Source: Megaleporinus macrocephalus (taxonomy: Eukaryota; Chordata; Actinopteri; Characiformes; Anostomidae). From it: a stretch of DNA of 64,000 bases. The stretch lies in contig CM038708.1 of NCBI GenBank assembly GCA_021613375.1, forward strand, positions 30,209,559 to 30,273,558. Direction: 5' to 3'. The notes under the pieces were generated by a model. It did not search any database, was not told the origin of the DNA, and saw only the letters and a program-made list of their open reading frames with translations. Of this stretch, positions 34,861 to 46,739 are shown piece after piece (position 1 is the first letter of the stretch; every line of letters begins with the position of its first letter). A program made the position numbers and the translations under genes.

Positions 34861-36600
34861 CGCAAACTACTCGTGGTTACTCTGGTGGTCATAGAACCAC
34901 AGTTACATTCATAACTAGCTTACAATGTTATACCCCCTCACTGATTGATGACTGACAGAACAGAAGCACACAAGTCTGCAGTTCAGGCCATATTGGTACT
35001 ATAAAATCTAGTGAAAGTGGATGGCGATGACAGGGTTGCTGCAGCGCAAATGTTTCAAAGAGTGTCCACTTTAAGAGCAGTCTGTAATGCTGGCATGGCC
35101 CTAGTTGAGTGACATGCCACATTGTTTTGGGGTGTAACAGCAGTTGTTTTATAAGCGAGCGCTATGACCTGAGCTACCCAATGTGAAATCCCATGCTTTG
35201 AGAGTGGTGCACCAGCTGTGCTGCTTCCACAGCAAATATAGAGCTGGGCTGTTTGATGGATAGACTTTGACACAGAGTGCCCAAACTTGGCATAAAAGCA
35301 AGAGTCGCTCATCAGAAAAGTTAAAATAAGATGACAATTTGATTGGTTGACAAAGTATGGTGACATAACTTCCAGAAGAAATATACCACCAAGTGACACC
35401 AGAGAGGGCTGCTTTATACAGAAAGTAGAAGTGATTCTTTAGGTGCGATTGAGGCAGTTGTTCGTTGAGGTTGATTGCTACGTGGGGCCTTGAACGGCTG
35501 GAGATGCCTAGCACATTTAGAAAAGTCTGTGGACCAGTCTGTGGGTCCCCAGAGACAATCCCTCCACCCTTGCATGCCTGGCAGATATGGCAGCCATGTA
35601 CACCTCACATAAACAGTTCATGGGTGATATTCCTGGAGTGTCACACCAACTAGAAAATAACTAGATGTAGAACACATGGATAGAATACAGCAGTCACAGT
35701 GATGGAGCTCTCGCATTCACAATTATATTTTTCACTGCTGGATCAGAGTCTGCAAAGAGGTCACTATGTCCAGAGGTCACACCCATAATTAGAGGCACTC
35801 TGGGTGAGGGTGCTATTTGGAAGAGATCTGCTCTCTAGTGCAGAGGACAAGGAGTGAATGAAATAGTGCAAGGGCTGGCTGGCCATGGCTACCAAAAGAA
35901 CACAAAACAAACCCAAAGAACTGGCAAACTTGAAATAGCACATCCTAGTGGAATGTAATTGCATAGAGAGAGGAATTAAGCCAATCATGTGCCAATGCAT
36001 CCAGGCATCCTGTTTGACTGTGGGAGAGAGCCAGTCATCACTGATGTCAGACATACCAATGACAGAGGTGACACCATTGTCTGCAGTAGGCATTCGTCCT
36101 AAGCCAAACTGGGATGCATCCACCATGTTCCCTTTGCCACGTGCTAAAGACATGGAATGCTTCCAAGAAAGAAGTAGTCTTAATTTCAGAAAGAGACTCT
36201 TCGAGGAATGCATCACGCTTAGAAAATAGGACAGGTATGTCCCTCCACAGGGAAGGGTCTAAAAGTAAGCCTTTGTGCCAGTAGAGGCAGCACTGCCTCT
36301 AACCTTCCAACAAGACGGTGGTTAACAAGAAACAAGAACTGCTTGTTGTATCTGTCTCATCTTAAATAACTGCTGTGGGTGGTGTGCAAACTGATAGTAG
36401 CAGCTGATGAGGCTGGAGCTGAACCAATGAGGCTATCATGCGAGCCATGGTGTTGGAAAGATCATCTACTCTCAGACCTTATGTGCTGTCAGGTAGTGCA
36501 GAGCTGTGTGTTTCCCACACTCACCTTAGTTAGTGTCACAAAAGGAGGAAGATTGTGTCAATTAGCAGCATTAAAACAGAAGGTGGGATAATGGTGTGCA
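34860..36600. repeat. Unidentified decayed interspersed repeat, possibly a retroelement
   Basis: Higher GC than its surroundings, starting at GTGGTCATAGAACCACAGTTA, a phrase I associate with ends of fish repeats. Several moderately long frames sit on the minus strand (35055-35399, 35149-35514, 35764-36216) but none shows a reverse transcriptase, integrase, recombinase or transposase motif. Class undetermined. Confidence 0.3.
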
Positions 36601-36837
36601 TATGAAGTAGCGAATGTCTAGAAGCTATAAAGACAGATGAGAAAATATCAAACCAACACACTGAGAAGGGTTTTGTGAAGGGCAGAATACTAAAGATGCT
36701 ACATTGTTAAAAAGGAATGTGACGCAGTGCATACTATCACACGTTATGTTGTTATTTGTGGAAAGATGTTTTATTCTATTGAAGGACTGGTGCATTTGTC
36801 ATTTTTTATAGGTAAGCATACAAAGCATGAAAAGTAC

Positions 36838-37425
36838 AACCCTGAATAAGCTGGGACAGTATGGAAAAAAAAGAAAAAGGAAAAGAAATTCACTGTTTCT
36901 CATATCTAGTTTGACTTTTATTTTATTGCAGACAGTATGAACTTAATATATTTACCACAAATAATGATGAAGTCTTTGAGAAGCAATGGTGGGCAGAGGA
37001 TCACCAAAGTTGTCAACAAACGCATGAGAAGATTATTGGAATGTTTAAAAAAGAAGGGATTTGCATATTTCTCATAATATCATTAAACAATTCAAGGAAT
37101 CAGGACTTGTAGTCCCTCAGAAGGCGCTGCATTTGGAACTGTCATTCAACAATAACTGATATAACTTCATAGGCAAGGGATTACTATGGCAATCCTTTGT
37201 AAACAATGACTTCATACCAATGCTTAAGATGTGTTTGCAGAAAGAAAGGGACAATATACCGAAAACCTCAGTGCCAAGTATTGTGAGAAGCAATGACAAC
37301 ACCATAAAGTGGTAAATCCTTTACTGTCCCAGCTTTTTTGGAATGTGTTGCAGGCCTGAAATGCAGGAATGGATGTTGAGCGGAAAAAACATGAATCCCC
37401 TTGGGTTCATACTGTCTGCAATGAA
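36838..37425 (+). mobile_element. Deleted Tc1-like element (GTTGGGACA family)
   Basis: The left end CTGAATAAGCTGGGACAGTA and right end TACTGTCCCAGCTTTTTTGG are imperfect inverse repeats. Inside are remnants of the transposase helix-turn-helix part (GGGCAGAGGATCACCAA, AATATCATTAAACAATTCAAG) and of the C-terminal end (ACACCATAAAGTGGTAAA). The catalytic centre is deleted. Same family as 56465-57020 and 59610-60080. Confidence 0.7.
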
Positions 37426-37429
37426 ATAA

Positions 37430-38848
37430 AAATGTTAATGTAAAGATTAAATACATAAAAAAGTAAATGTAGTTGTTGTTTTCTTCTATACAAAATGTTT
37501 TCTGATTTAAGGTTTGCTGCATTTGTGTGCCTGTGTTTTTCATGCTAATTTGGACTTGTGACCACTATTACTATTACTATTTTCCAACAATTATTATTTA
37601 AGATGCTTTGAAAAAGTCTTTCAGTAAGTATTTCAGTTACTTTCTATTGGTGATTGCAGTTGAGGAATGGTAGATTTCAGTCTCATTCTCAGCCAGCAAA
37701 TTTCAGGATTAATGGGGTATAAATTGGAAGATTGACTTGGCCAGTCTAACACTTTGCACTTACTTCCGTTGGAGAGCTCTCTTGATGCATTGGCAATGTG
37801 TTGGACAATTAGTGCACTAAAAGCTCTATCCATTAAATGTGAAGGCGGCTATTGGCAAATAGGCGCACAATACACTTTTGCCCACTTTAATACTAGGGAT
37901 ATCTTTAACTACAACAATGACAACAACAACAACAACAACTTTTTCCAAGTAATTTTTTCTGTCCTAATAGCTTTAAACACTAGCTTTCTCTCTGTATGAT
38001 TGCCCAATTACCCTCTTTAAAATAGTCGCCTCCTATACACTATAGCAGCTTAGTCCAAACTTCTGTATGGCATCAGTCAGGTCTATTTCAAGCTATAGTC
38101 TATAATTTGGTTATCATATAACACAGGGGGAAAGGAATGCTTTTTTCTGATGAAAACAGTGAAGCACATTTATCAAGCATTAATAGTAAGAACATTGGTC
38201 TAAGATCATGTTTCATTAGTTCATGTAATTCTATTCAGTGTTACATAAAAGCTGTAAGCTGATCCAAGGTCAGCATTCATACTCTGAGAAGAAAAGAAAA
38301 GTGGGCCATCAAGCTTATGTTGCTGATTTATTAAATTTTACAGCTGCATTTTTCATTATAAGAATATAGAGACACAGCCTAATATATCAAAAGAAATAGC
38401 TGAACTGCTCAAGCGAACAGTAATAAAAAACAAACAGAACATAGCATTTGTCACTTCTCCATTTCTTGCCTGAATAATTTTTGTAAATAAATTCAAAAGA
38501 CACATTTCCTAAACTGTCACTCTCAATTCACATCACTTGATGAGGAAGACAGCAGTCAATCTAATTCTTATCTAGCTTTTACTTTGCATTATTGCATATC
38601 TAACAGCTGCGCATCAGTAAAATCCAATTTGTTTATACATATAGTTGTTATTAGGGGCAAAGCTCTTTGCCTTTAATGACCAGTTATTTTATATTTAGAT
38701 TGATTCCTCCTCTCTAGATAGAAAACAGTTTCTCAAGCGCAATCTCTCTTCTCCACTGCTGTCAGTGGCCAATTCTCATCAAACCTCTCACTCAAGTCCT
38801 GAGTGAGTTGGTGGCAGGTTCAGGCAAGTCACCGATTATAATGGATAA
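37430..38848. other. No gene recognised
   Basis: AT-rich, with an ACAACAACAAC tract at about 37917-37939. No exon. Confidence 0.45.
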
Positions 38849-39460
38849 GGAAGAACTACATGTTCCACCGAATTGCTACAAAGTAAATGTTTGTGAGACG
38901 TTGAATCTGAGACCTTTTTCAAGAGCGATGGACAATTTGACAAGCAAAAACGTGTGAAATCGGTTTGCCTCACTGTCTGATTTTTATTTGCACTAAAAAG
39001 GACTTCTGAAGAGGTCTGTTTTTAACAGGGCATAAGTTATTTTTTTAAATCCGCAAAAATGCCATCCTTAAATAAGTGAATAAGTGAAATAAGTTGACTT
39101 AAAGATGTCGATGCACATTGCAAATTGAATGCAAGTGTAATTGAAGGTGTAAATAAATATAAAACTATGTAAATGTATTTAAGCACAAATGTATTTAAAG
39201 AATGAATAACTCTTTGATTTCTTAGGGCCACAAATCATGAAGGCTCCAGGAAAGGATCTATCATAAAAGAGCCACTTTTGGTTCCTACTCTTTGAAAGGG
39301 CTGGAGATTTGAAGATCTCTCTGCTGAAAACATCTAACTGCACACAACATGCAGAGTGTGTATGACGACTGTGTGCTCAAAGAGAATGTAATCAAAATTT
39401 GGACATGCCTTCTGGGGACTTAAGTAAATAAACCCTTATTTTAAAGAATGCATGTGTGTC

Positions 39461-39497
<37 letters not shown>
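39461..39497. repeat. (TTA)n microsatellite, copy A
   Basis: About 12 TTA units. Equal-length counterpart at about 41409-41445 and a longer one at about 45068-45108. Confidence 0.9.
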
Positions 39498-39498
<1 letters not shown>

Positions 39499-39643
39499 AA
39501 AATGTAATTTTTATATAACAGAGAATGCATGCGAGTTTCTTTTGAAATCAAGTGTATTAATAGAGAAAAGGCTTTACACTGAAAGTTAGAATGTTGCTGT
39601 GACAATTTGATTGCATTCAGCCACAAAAGCATTAGTGAGGTCA

Positions 39644-40571
39644 GGTTGTTGACTTCAGGAAATCAAGACCGGACCACTCTCCGCTTAACATCAACGGCTC
39701 CTCTGTGGAGATCGTTAAGAGCACCAAGTTCCTTGGTGTCCACCTAGCGGAGAACCTCACCTCGTCCCTGAACACCAGCTCTACAGCCAAGAAAGCCCAG
39801 CAGCGTCTCTACTTCCTCCGGAAGCTGAAAAAGGCCCGTCTCCCTCCACCCATCCTCACCCTCTTCTATAGGGGAACCATAGAGAGCATACTAAGCAGCT
39901 GCATCACTGCCTGGTTTGGGACCTGCACAGCCTCTGACCGCAAGTCCCTCCAACGCATTGTGAGGACAGCTGAGAGGATCATCGGAGTCTCTCTCCCCTC
40001 CGTCTTGGACATTTACACCACCCGCTGCATCCGCAAAGCAACCAGCATTGTGGATGACCCCACCCACCCTTCACACAGACTGTTCTCCCTCCTGCCATCA
40101 GGAAGAAGGTACCGCAGCGTCCGGTCCAACACGACCAGACTCTGCAACAGCTTCTTCCCCCAAGCCATCAGACTTCTCAACACAACTCAACGTCTGAACT
40201 GATATCTTCTGGTACATGTACACTCTCTCTCTCTCTCTCCAACCATTTACCCCAGATAAAAGAATAATAAAAAAAAAAGGGAAGCATTTTTGCACAAAGC
40301 ATTGCATTGATAACTTTACTACCTCACTGGAGTCTATTTATTACACATTGCACAATTTGCACACTACCAGCAATTATTTATTATTCTCTGTCTGTACTGT
40401 GTTGTGTTGTGTTGTCTGTCCGCACTTGTTTGTTCGTGTTGCACTTGTGTCTTGTATGCACTGTCTATGTTGCACCATGGTCCTGGAGGAACGTTGTTTC
40501 GTTTCACTGTGTACTATGTATGTAGTTGAAATGACAATAAAACCCACTTGACTTGACTTGACTTGACTTGA
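39644..40571 (+). mobile_element. L2/CR1-type LINE 3' end, 5'-truncated
   Basis: The frame at 39705-40202 (165 codons counted from an internal Met) encodes the end of a non-LTR reverse-transcriptase polyprotein: KFLGVHL, AQQRLYFLRKLKKA, FYRGTIES, CITAWFG, IRKATSIVDDPTHPSH and FSLLPSGRRYRS, in the order found in fish L2/CR1-type LINEs. The 3' UTR ends in AATGACAATAAAA followed by CTTGA pentamer repeats, as in such tails. The catalytic reverse-transcriptase core and endonuclease are absent, so the copy is dead on arrival. Confidence 0.8.
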
Positions 40572-40797
40572 GGTACTGATGTTGGATAATTTTGGACTGT
40601 CTCCACTCCAACTCATCCTAAAGGTGAATGGTCAGCAAAAATGACATGCTTACTAAGTTGCATTACTAGAGAAACAAATACATAAAGTGAAGTCATTTTT
40701 TATTTACAGTTGATTTTTCATCTGCTTGACTTAAGAAGAACCAAATAGAAACAACTGTGCCATAATAAATTTCAAAGCATCATATTCTTTTGCATCA

Positions 40798-41408
40798 GGA
40801 AGAACTACATGTTCCACCGAATTGCTACAAAGTAAATGTTTGTGAGACGTTGAATCTGAGACCTTTTTCAAGAGCGATGGACAATTTGACAAGCAAAAAC
40901 GTGTGAAATCGGTTTGCCTCACTGTCTGATTTTTATTTGCACTAAAAAGGACTTCTGAAGAGGTCTGTTTTTAACAGGGCATAAGTTATTTTTTTAAATC
41001 CGCAAAAATGCCATCCTTAAATAAGTGAATAAGTGAAATAAGTTGACTTAAAGATGTCGATGCACATTGCAAATTGAATGCAAGTGTAATTGAAGGTGTA
41101 AATAAATATAAAACTATGTAAATGTATTTAAGCACAAATGTATTTAAAGAATGAATAACTCTTTGATTTCTTAGGGCCACAAATCATGAAGGCTCCAGGA
41201 AAGGATCTATCATAAAAGAGCCACTTTTGGTTCCTACTCTTTGAAAGGGCTGGAGATTTGAAGATCTCTCTGCTGAAAACATCTAACTGCACACAACATG
41301 CAGAGTGTGTATGACGACTGTGTGCTCAAAGAGAATGTAATCAAATTTGGACATGCCTTCTGGGGACTTAAGTAAATAAACCCTTATTTTAAAGAATGCA
41401 TGTGTGTC

Positions 41409-41446
<38 letters not shown>

Positions 41447-42519
41447 AAAATGTAATTTTTATATAACAGAGAATGCATGCGAGTTTCTTTTGAAATCAAG
41501 TGTATTAATAGAGAAAAGGCTTTACACTGAAAGTTAGAATGTTGCTGTGACAATTTGATTGCATTCAGCCACAAAAGCATTAGTGAGGTCAGGTTGTTGA
41601 CTTGTTGACATACTAAGCAGCTGCATCACTGCCTGGTTTGGGACCTGCACAGCCTCTGACCGCAAGTCCCTCCAACGCATTGTGAGGACAGCTGAGAGGA
41701 TCATCGGAGTCTCTCTCCCCTCCGTCTTGGACATTTACACCACCCGCTGCATCCGCAAAGCAACCAGCATTGTGGATGACCCCACCCACCCTTCACACAG
41801 ACTGTTCTCCCTCCTGCCATCAGGAAGAAGGTACCGCAGCGTCCGGTCCAACACGACCAGACTCTGCAACAGCTTCTTCCCCCAAGCCATCAGACTTCTC
41901 AACACAACTCAACGTCTGAACTGATATCTTCTGGTACATGTACACTCTCTCTCTCTCTCTCCAACCATTTACCCCAGATAAAAGAATAATAAAAAAAAAA
42001 GGGAAGCATTTTTGCACAAAGCATTGCATTGATAACTTTACTACCTCACTGGAGTCTATTTATTACACATTGCACAATTTGCACACTACCAGCAATTATT
42101 TATTATTCTCTGTCTGTACTGTGTTGTGTTGTGTTGTCTGTCCGCACTTGTTTGTTCGTGTTGCACTTGTGTCTTGTATGCACTGTCTATGTTGCACCAT
42201 GGTCCTGGAGGAACGTTGTTTCGTTTCACTGTGTACTATGTATGTAGTTGAAATGACAATAAAACCCACTTGACTTGACTTGACTTGACTTGAGGTACTG
42301 ATGTTGGATAATTTTGGACTGTCTCCACTCCAACTCATCCTAAAGGTGAATGGTCAGCAAAAATGACATGCTTACTAAGTTGCATTACTAGAGAAACAAA
42401 TACATAAAGTGAAGTCATTTTTTATTTACAGTTGATTTTTCATCTGCTTGACTTAAGAAGAACCAAATAGAAACAACTGTGCCATAATAAATTTCAAAGC
42501 ATCATATTCTTTTGCATCA
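40798..42519. repeat. Tandem duplication copy B (1722 bp)
   Basis: Direct repeat of 38849-40797. The counterpart of 39656-39886 is missing and five bases, GTTGA, stand in its place at 41604-41608. It ends at GCATCA before unique sequence. Confidence 0.95.
41609..42293 (+). mobile_element. L2/CR1-type LINE 3' end in copy B, further shortened
   Basis: Same LINE as in copy A, starting at CATACTAAGCAGCTGC. It keeps the last part of the frame (to 41924, from CITAWFG to QRLN), the 3' UTR and the CTTGA tail. Confidence 0.8.
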
Positions 42520-42759
42520 CACTATATCACATTGTGTTGAACTGAATTGTAATTTTGTGGAATTGCACTGCATAATATAATATAAATAATATAATATGAA
42601 TAATAATATAGTATCACATTTGTAGTAGTTTCATATGTACCTTGACGTATTGAATTGTTGTTAATGCATCGCATTGGCTCTGACGGAACTGCACATTCCT
42701 AGCACAGGCTACTGTGAAGCAAGTCCAATCAATTTTTAATGATGGTTACAGGAGGAATG

Positions 42760-43420
42760 TGTCACAACACACTGCATCTCACCCTCAAGTGTATGGAGCT
42801 GCGAAAACCCAGACTGATCAGACAGCCTATGTGTACCCCATCCACCATTAAAATGGCTACAGTTGGCACACAAGCGTAGCAGCTGGACCTTGGAGTGAAG
42901 GAAGCTCTGTTTTCTTTACATCATGTAGACAGCCTGTTACATGTGCATCTTGGAGAAGTGATGGCACCAGGAAGCAATGTGAGAAGAAGACAGGACAGTG
43001 GTGGGAGTGTAAACAGTGTTCTGCTGGGAAACCCTGGATCTGGGCACTAATGTGGATGTTGATTGGACACTTGTCAGCTACCTAAACATTACTGTGGTCT
43101 TCTTTATGGCTGCCTCGCCTTTCAGCAGGATGGTATGCCCAGCCACACACCTCACATTGTTTAGGAATATCTTAAGGAACATGATGAAGTGTTGAAGGTG
43201 ATGCCCCAGCCTAAAAAATCATCAGATCGATCTGATTCAGCATCTGTGGGATGTGCTGGAACAACAAGTCTAATCTGTGGTGGCTCCACTTCACAGACAG
43301 GGCTTATAGGACTTAAGTACTGCAGGGCATCTTCAGAGGTCTTGTAGAGGTTAGAGCTGGTTCAGTAGCATGTGGAGAACAAGGAGCTTACTTGGCAGGT
43401 GCTCATAATAACCAACTGGG
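42760..43420 (+). pseudogene. Tc1-like transposase remnant
   Basis: Successive matches to a common fish Tc1 element: AGCAGCTGGACCTTGGAG, TTTACATCATGTAGACAG, GATGGCACCAGGAAGCA, TGTTCTGCTGGGAAACCCTG, CAGCAGGATGGTATGCCCAG (FQQDGMPSHT), CATCTGTGGGATGTGCTGGA (the HLWDVL motif region) and CTTCAGAGGTCTTGTAGAG. Many frameshifts and stops; terminal repeats not seen. Confidence 0.75.
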
Positions 43421-43424
43421 GGCC

Positions 43425-44567
43425 TGAAATTACACTGGGCCGCTGGTCTTAAGTCCAAGTAAGCCCACACAATTGAATTGCCCATATGTATCAAGGAGGT
43501 GTGGGAAAACATACTCAGTAGACTGAACATTTGGAGTGCATGATCAAAATAAAGTCTTTTGTTGATGGAGACTGGAGACATCTTTGGAAATATGTGTTTC
43601 TTAAATTTGACTAATAAAACCATTTATAATGCAAAAAAGAGTAAAAACGAGATTTACTGGTTCTGATCCTGAGTTTATGTGAGTGTGTCTAATGGGAGGG
43701 TTAAAATCTGAGGTATGTCTGATCCAGTTTCACAGCTGCAGACCCTTTGATATATATGATTTATATGATACATATGATTTATGATTTATGACCTCCAGAC
43801 AGAGGTGGAGCAATAATAAAAATAATAATAATAAAACGTTGCATTCCATCCGGGCTGAACTGAGAGGTAGCTGGCATGCTGCCTTTGGATTCCTCAAACC
43901 TACCATCTCTGTGAACTGCCATTCTCCGACTGATAAAAGAAGAGGCCTGACACTCTTTGGATCGCTCATTGCTATTTCATGACATCTGGATGAAACATAA
44001 ATAATGTTTGACTGCTGTTAAAAGATACGTTTATAGATATAGATATAGAGATATTTATATATAGATTGCAGATGATTTTAGGAGTCTTTTTTGCAAGATT
44101 CATGCTGTGCGGCAAAGAAGTCTGAGGACAGAAGTAGACTCTTGTGGAGTACTTTAAATTCTCTGCAGGTGTCTTGGCGATGCGGCTCCTCAGCTAGGAA
44201 TTTGTGTAGATATTTTACAGCTCAAGCCAGCTTTATGCTACCCTTTGTGTAGGTAGCATGATGCCCAAGAGAGTCTTTAACATACAAAGGTAAGAGACGT
44301 ATAGAGAAAAGCATTTGCAGATAAAAATGATGTACTGTGCGTGTGTTCATCTGCTTATATCTACCCTGTAAATCCTACACAAAGTGTAGCCTTTGCCCTT
44401 CAGCATGACTCTTCACAGAAGTTAAGAAGTTGCAGTCATCCGTGGCTATAACAAAAGTCTGCTATAATTCAAAATTGTTTATTTCTCACTTGTAGCTCAT
44501 TGAAACAAGCAATTCTGCCAGAGATGTGGATTCTACTGGGTTTGTTAAAATAAAAGAAAATACATGA
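43425..44567. other. No gene recognised
   Basis: Non-coding between the Tc1 remnant and copy C. AATAATAATAATAAAA at about 43811 and GATATAGATATAGAGATA at about 44036 are simple repeats. Confidence 0.45.
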
Positions 44568-44634
44568 ATTGTCAGGCTGGTGAGGTTGCAGCACAAGCAG
44601 ACGAAGCAAGAGCGGACACACGCGTGAGCTTTTA
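44568..44634 (-). mobile_element. LTR-type fragment related to 18835-19053
   Basis: TTGTCAGGCTGGTGAGG through GCGGACACACGCGTGAGC resembles the reverse complement of 18996-19053. Very short. Confidence 0.3.
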
Positions 44635-44640
44635 GATTTC

Positions 44641-45065
44641 ATTTAAATAAGTAAATAAGGAAAATACGTTGACTTAAAGATGTCAATGCACATTGCAAAT
44701 TGAATGCAAGTGTAATTAAAGGTGTAAATAAATAAAAAACTATGTAAATGTATTTTGGCACAAATAGTGAAGAATATGGAATGAATAACGAATTATTTCT
44801 TAGGGCCACAAATCACATTGCTGTAGCCTTAAATATGAAGGGCTCTATGAAAGGATCTGTCATAAAAGAGCCACTTTTGGTTCCTTCACTTTGAAACAAC
44901 TGGAGATTTGAAGACCTCTTTGCTGAAAACGTCTAACTGCATACAACATGCAGAGTGTGTATGACGACCGTGTGCTCAAAGAGAATGTAATCAAAACTTG
45001 GTGAAGGACATGTCTTCTGGGGATTTAAGTAAATAAACCCTTATTTTGAAGAATGCATGTGTTTC

Positions 45066-45109
<44 letters not shown>

Positions 45110-45317
45110 AAAATGTCATTTATATATAACAGAGAATTTATGCAGGTTTCTATTGAAATCAAGGGTATTAATAGAGAAAAGGCTTTACACTGAATGTTGG
45201 AATGTTGCTGTGACAATTTGATTGTATTCAGCCACAAAAGCATTAGTGAGGTCAGGTACTGATGTTGAATAATTTTGGATGACTGTCTCCACTCCAACTC
45301 ATCCTAAAGGTGAATGG
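44641..45317. repeat. Older third copy (C) of the duplicated sequence, without the LINE
   Basis: Aligns with about 39055-39645 and then directly with 40572-40630: shared TTGACTTAAAGATGTC, CATAAAAGAGCCACTTTTGG, ACATGCAGAGTGTGTATGAC, (TTA)n, AAAAGCATTAGTGAGGTCAG, then GTACTGATGTTG. Divergence from copies A and B is roughly ten per cent by eye. The LINE is absent, so about 45255 is the empty insertion site. Confidence 0.9.
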
Positions 45318-45409
45318 TGCTGCATCGCTCTAGAGAACACAATTCCACTGCTCTTCAGATTGTCCTGTTCTATTGGGCAAGCTGTGAGTGCACAGCTGAA
45401 CACTCAGCA

Positions 45410-46485
45410 CTGAGCAAACTTACTGTTTAGAAGGGTTGTCTGAATAGTTTGGACAGTTTCTTTCTTTGCTCTCAAAACAGCCTCAGTTCTTCGTGGCATG
45501 GATTACACAAGATGTTGGAAACATTCTTTTGAGATTCTGGTCCATGATGATGTGATTGCATCATGCAGTTCCTGCAGATTTTTCAGGTGCACCTTTATGC
45601 CACAGAACTCACATTCATCAACATCCTACAGGTGTTACTACATTCAAATCCTGAACTCATTATCAGTGTGAGATGACGTTTGCTTTGTGACATGCTGCGT
45701 AAAATCATTCTGGAAGTGGCCATTAGAAAGTGGTACGCTTTTAAAGGGATGCACATGCTTACCAACAACTCAAATAGAAATGTGGCATTCAAGGGACAAC
45801 TACTTGGTATTAATGGACCAAAAGTGTACCAAGAAAGCATCACCAACACCACTATACCATCTCCACCAGCCTGGACTGTTGACAGGTTGCATCCAGGGAT
45901 TCATGCTGTTGGCAACAAATTATGACCCTACCATCTGTGTGCTTTAGTAGAAATCAAGATTGCTTGGACCAGGCTATGTTTTCCAGTCTTCAACTGTCCA
46001 GGACTGTAGACTGTACTTCCTGTGCTTGGCTGACAGAAAGTGTGGCCTTCTGTTGTCGTAGGCCATCTGCCTCAAGTTTAACAGGTCATGCATTCAGAGA
46101 ATTTTCTGCTTACCACAACTGTACAGCGCGGTTATCCTAGTTGCCGTGGTTTGTCTGTCATCTTGAAAAAGTCTGACCATTCTCAATTGACCTCTCCCAT
46201 CCAAAAGGTCTTTCTCTCTGCAGAACTATCACTCATTGGATGTTTTTTTTTGTATCGCACTGTTCTGAGATCAGCAGTTATAGAAACACTAAAGCAGCCC
46301 ATCTGGCCCCAATAGTCATGTCATGGTCAAAATCACATTGTTTTCAAGTCTGATGACTGAAGTACTGAAACACTCCGAAGCTGTTGGCTGGTATCTGCAT
46401 GATTGTATACACTGCACAGCTGCCACTTGACTGGCTGCATGAAGGAGTAGATGTACAAGTGGTCTTAATAAAGTGCTCAGTAAGA
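45410..46485 (-). pseudogene. Near full-length but dead Tc1-like transposon
   Basis: The minus strand carries LSWYTFGPLIP and LNAT (Tc1 catalytic region) in the 45595-45852 frame, with the helix-turn-helix part further right. The whole plus-strand order, from GGCATGGATTACACAAGATG to ACAAGTGGTCTTAATAAAGTG, parallels a very common fish Tc1 element ending in a CTAATAAAGTGGCC-type terminus. ACTGAGCAAACTTA on the left roughly mirrors TAAAGTGCTCAGT on the right. Numerous stops and indels. Confidence 0.75.
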
Positions 46486-46685
46486 AAGCACATATAGCTG
46501 CATATCTTTTAGGAACAATTACTGAATGCTATGTGACCTTCTTAAAATGAAAAAAAAACAAAAAACCTCCACATCAGGGTTAGTGTTTGGGGTTAGGGTT
46601 AAAAAATACCAAACGAAACATACACCAGAAGATTTTTTTTTTCAAATGAGGAGTCAAATCCATCTTGACCTCACAGATGAATTAC

Positions 46686-46731
46686 ACTCACACACACACA
46701 CACACACACACACACCCACACACACACACAT
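46686..46731. repeat. (CA)n microsatellite
   Basis: About 22 CA units with one CCC interruption. Confidence 0.9.
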
Positions 46732-46739
46732 ACGTGCTG

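Larger units (their letters stand above)
38849..40797. repeat. Tandem duplication copy A (1949 bp)
   Basis: Begins GGAAGAACTACATGTTCCAC and ends ATATTCTTTTGCATCA. The next base starts copy B with the same GGAAGAACTACATG. By eye A and B are nearly identical, including a TTA microsatellite of equal length; I see one single-base indel (near 39394) and one 231-bp replacement. Contains a LINE 3' end at about 39644-40571. Confidence 0.95.

Noticed and set aside
40216..40551. 111-codon frame present identically at 41938-42273
   Set aside because: It lies in the LINE 3' UTR; the identity comes from the tandem duplication, not from conservation of a protein.
46576..46602. GGGTTAG-like motifs resembling telomere repeats (also near 31735)
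   Set aside because: Only one or two TTAGGG-like units, interrupted; too short for an interstitial telomere array.
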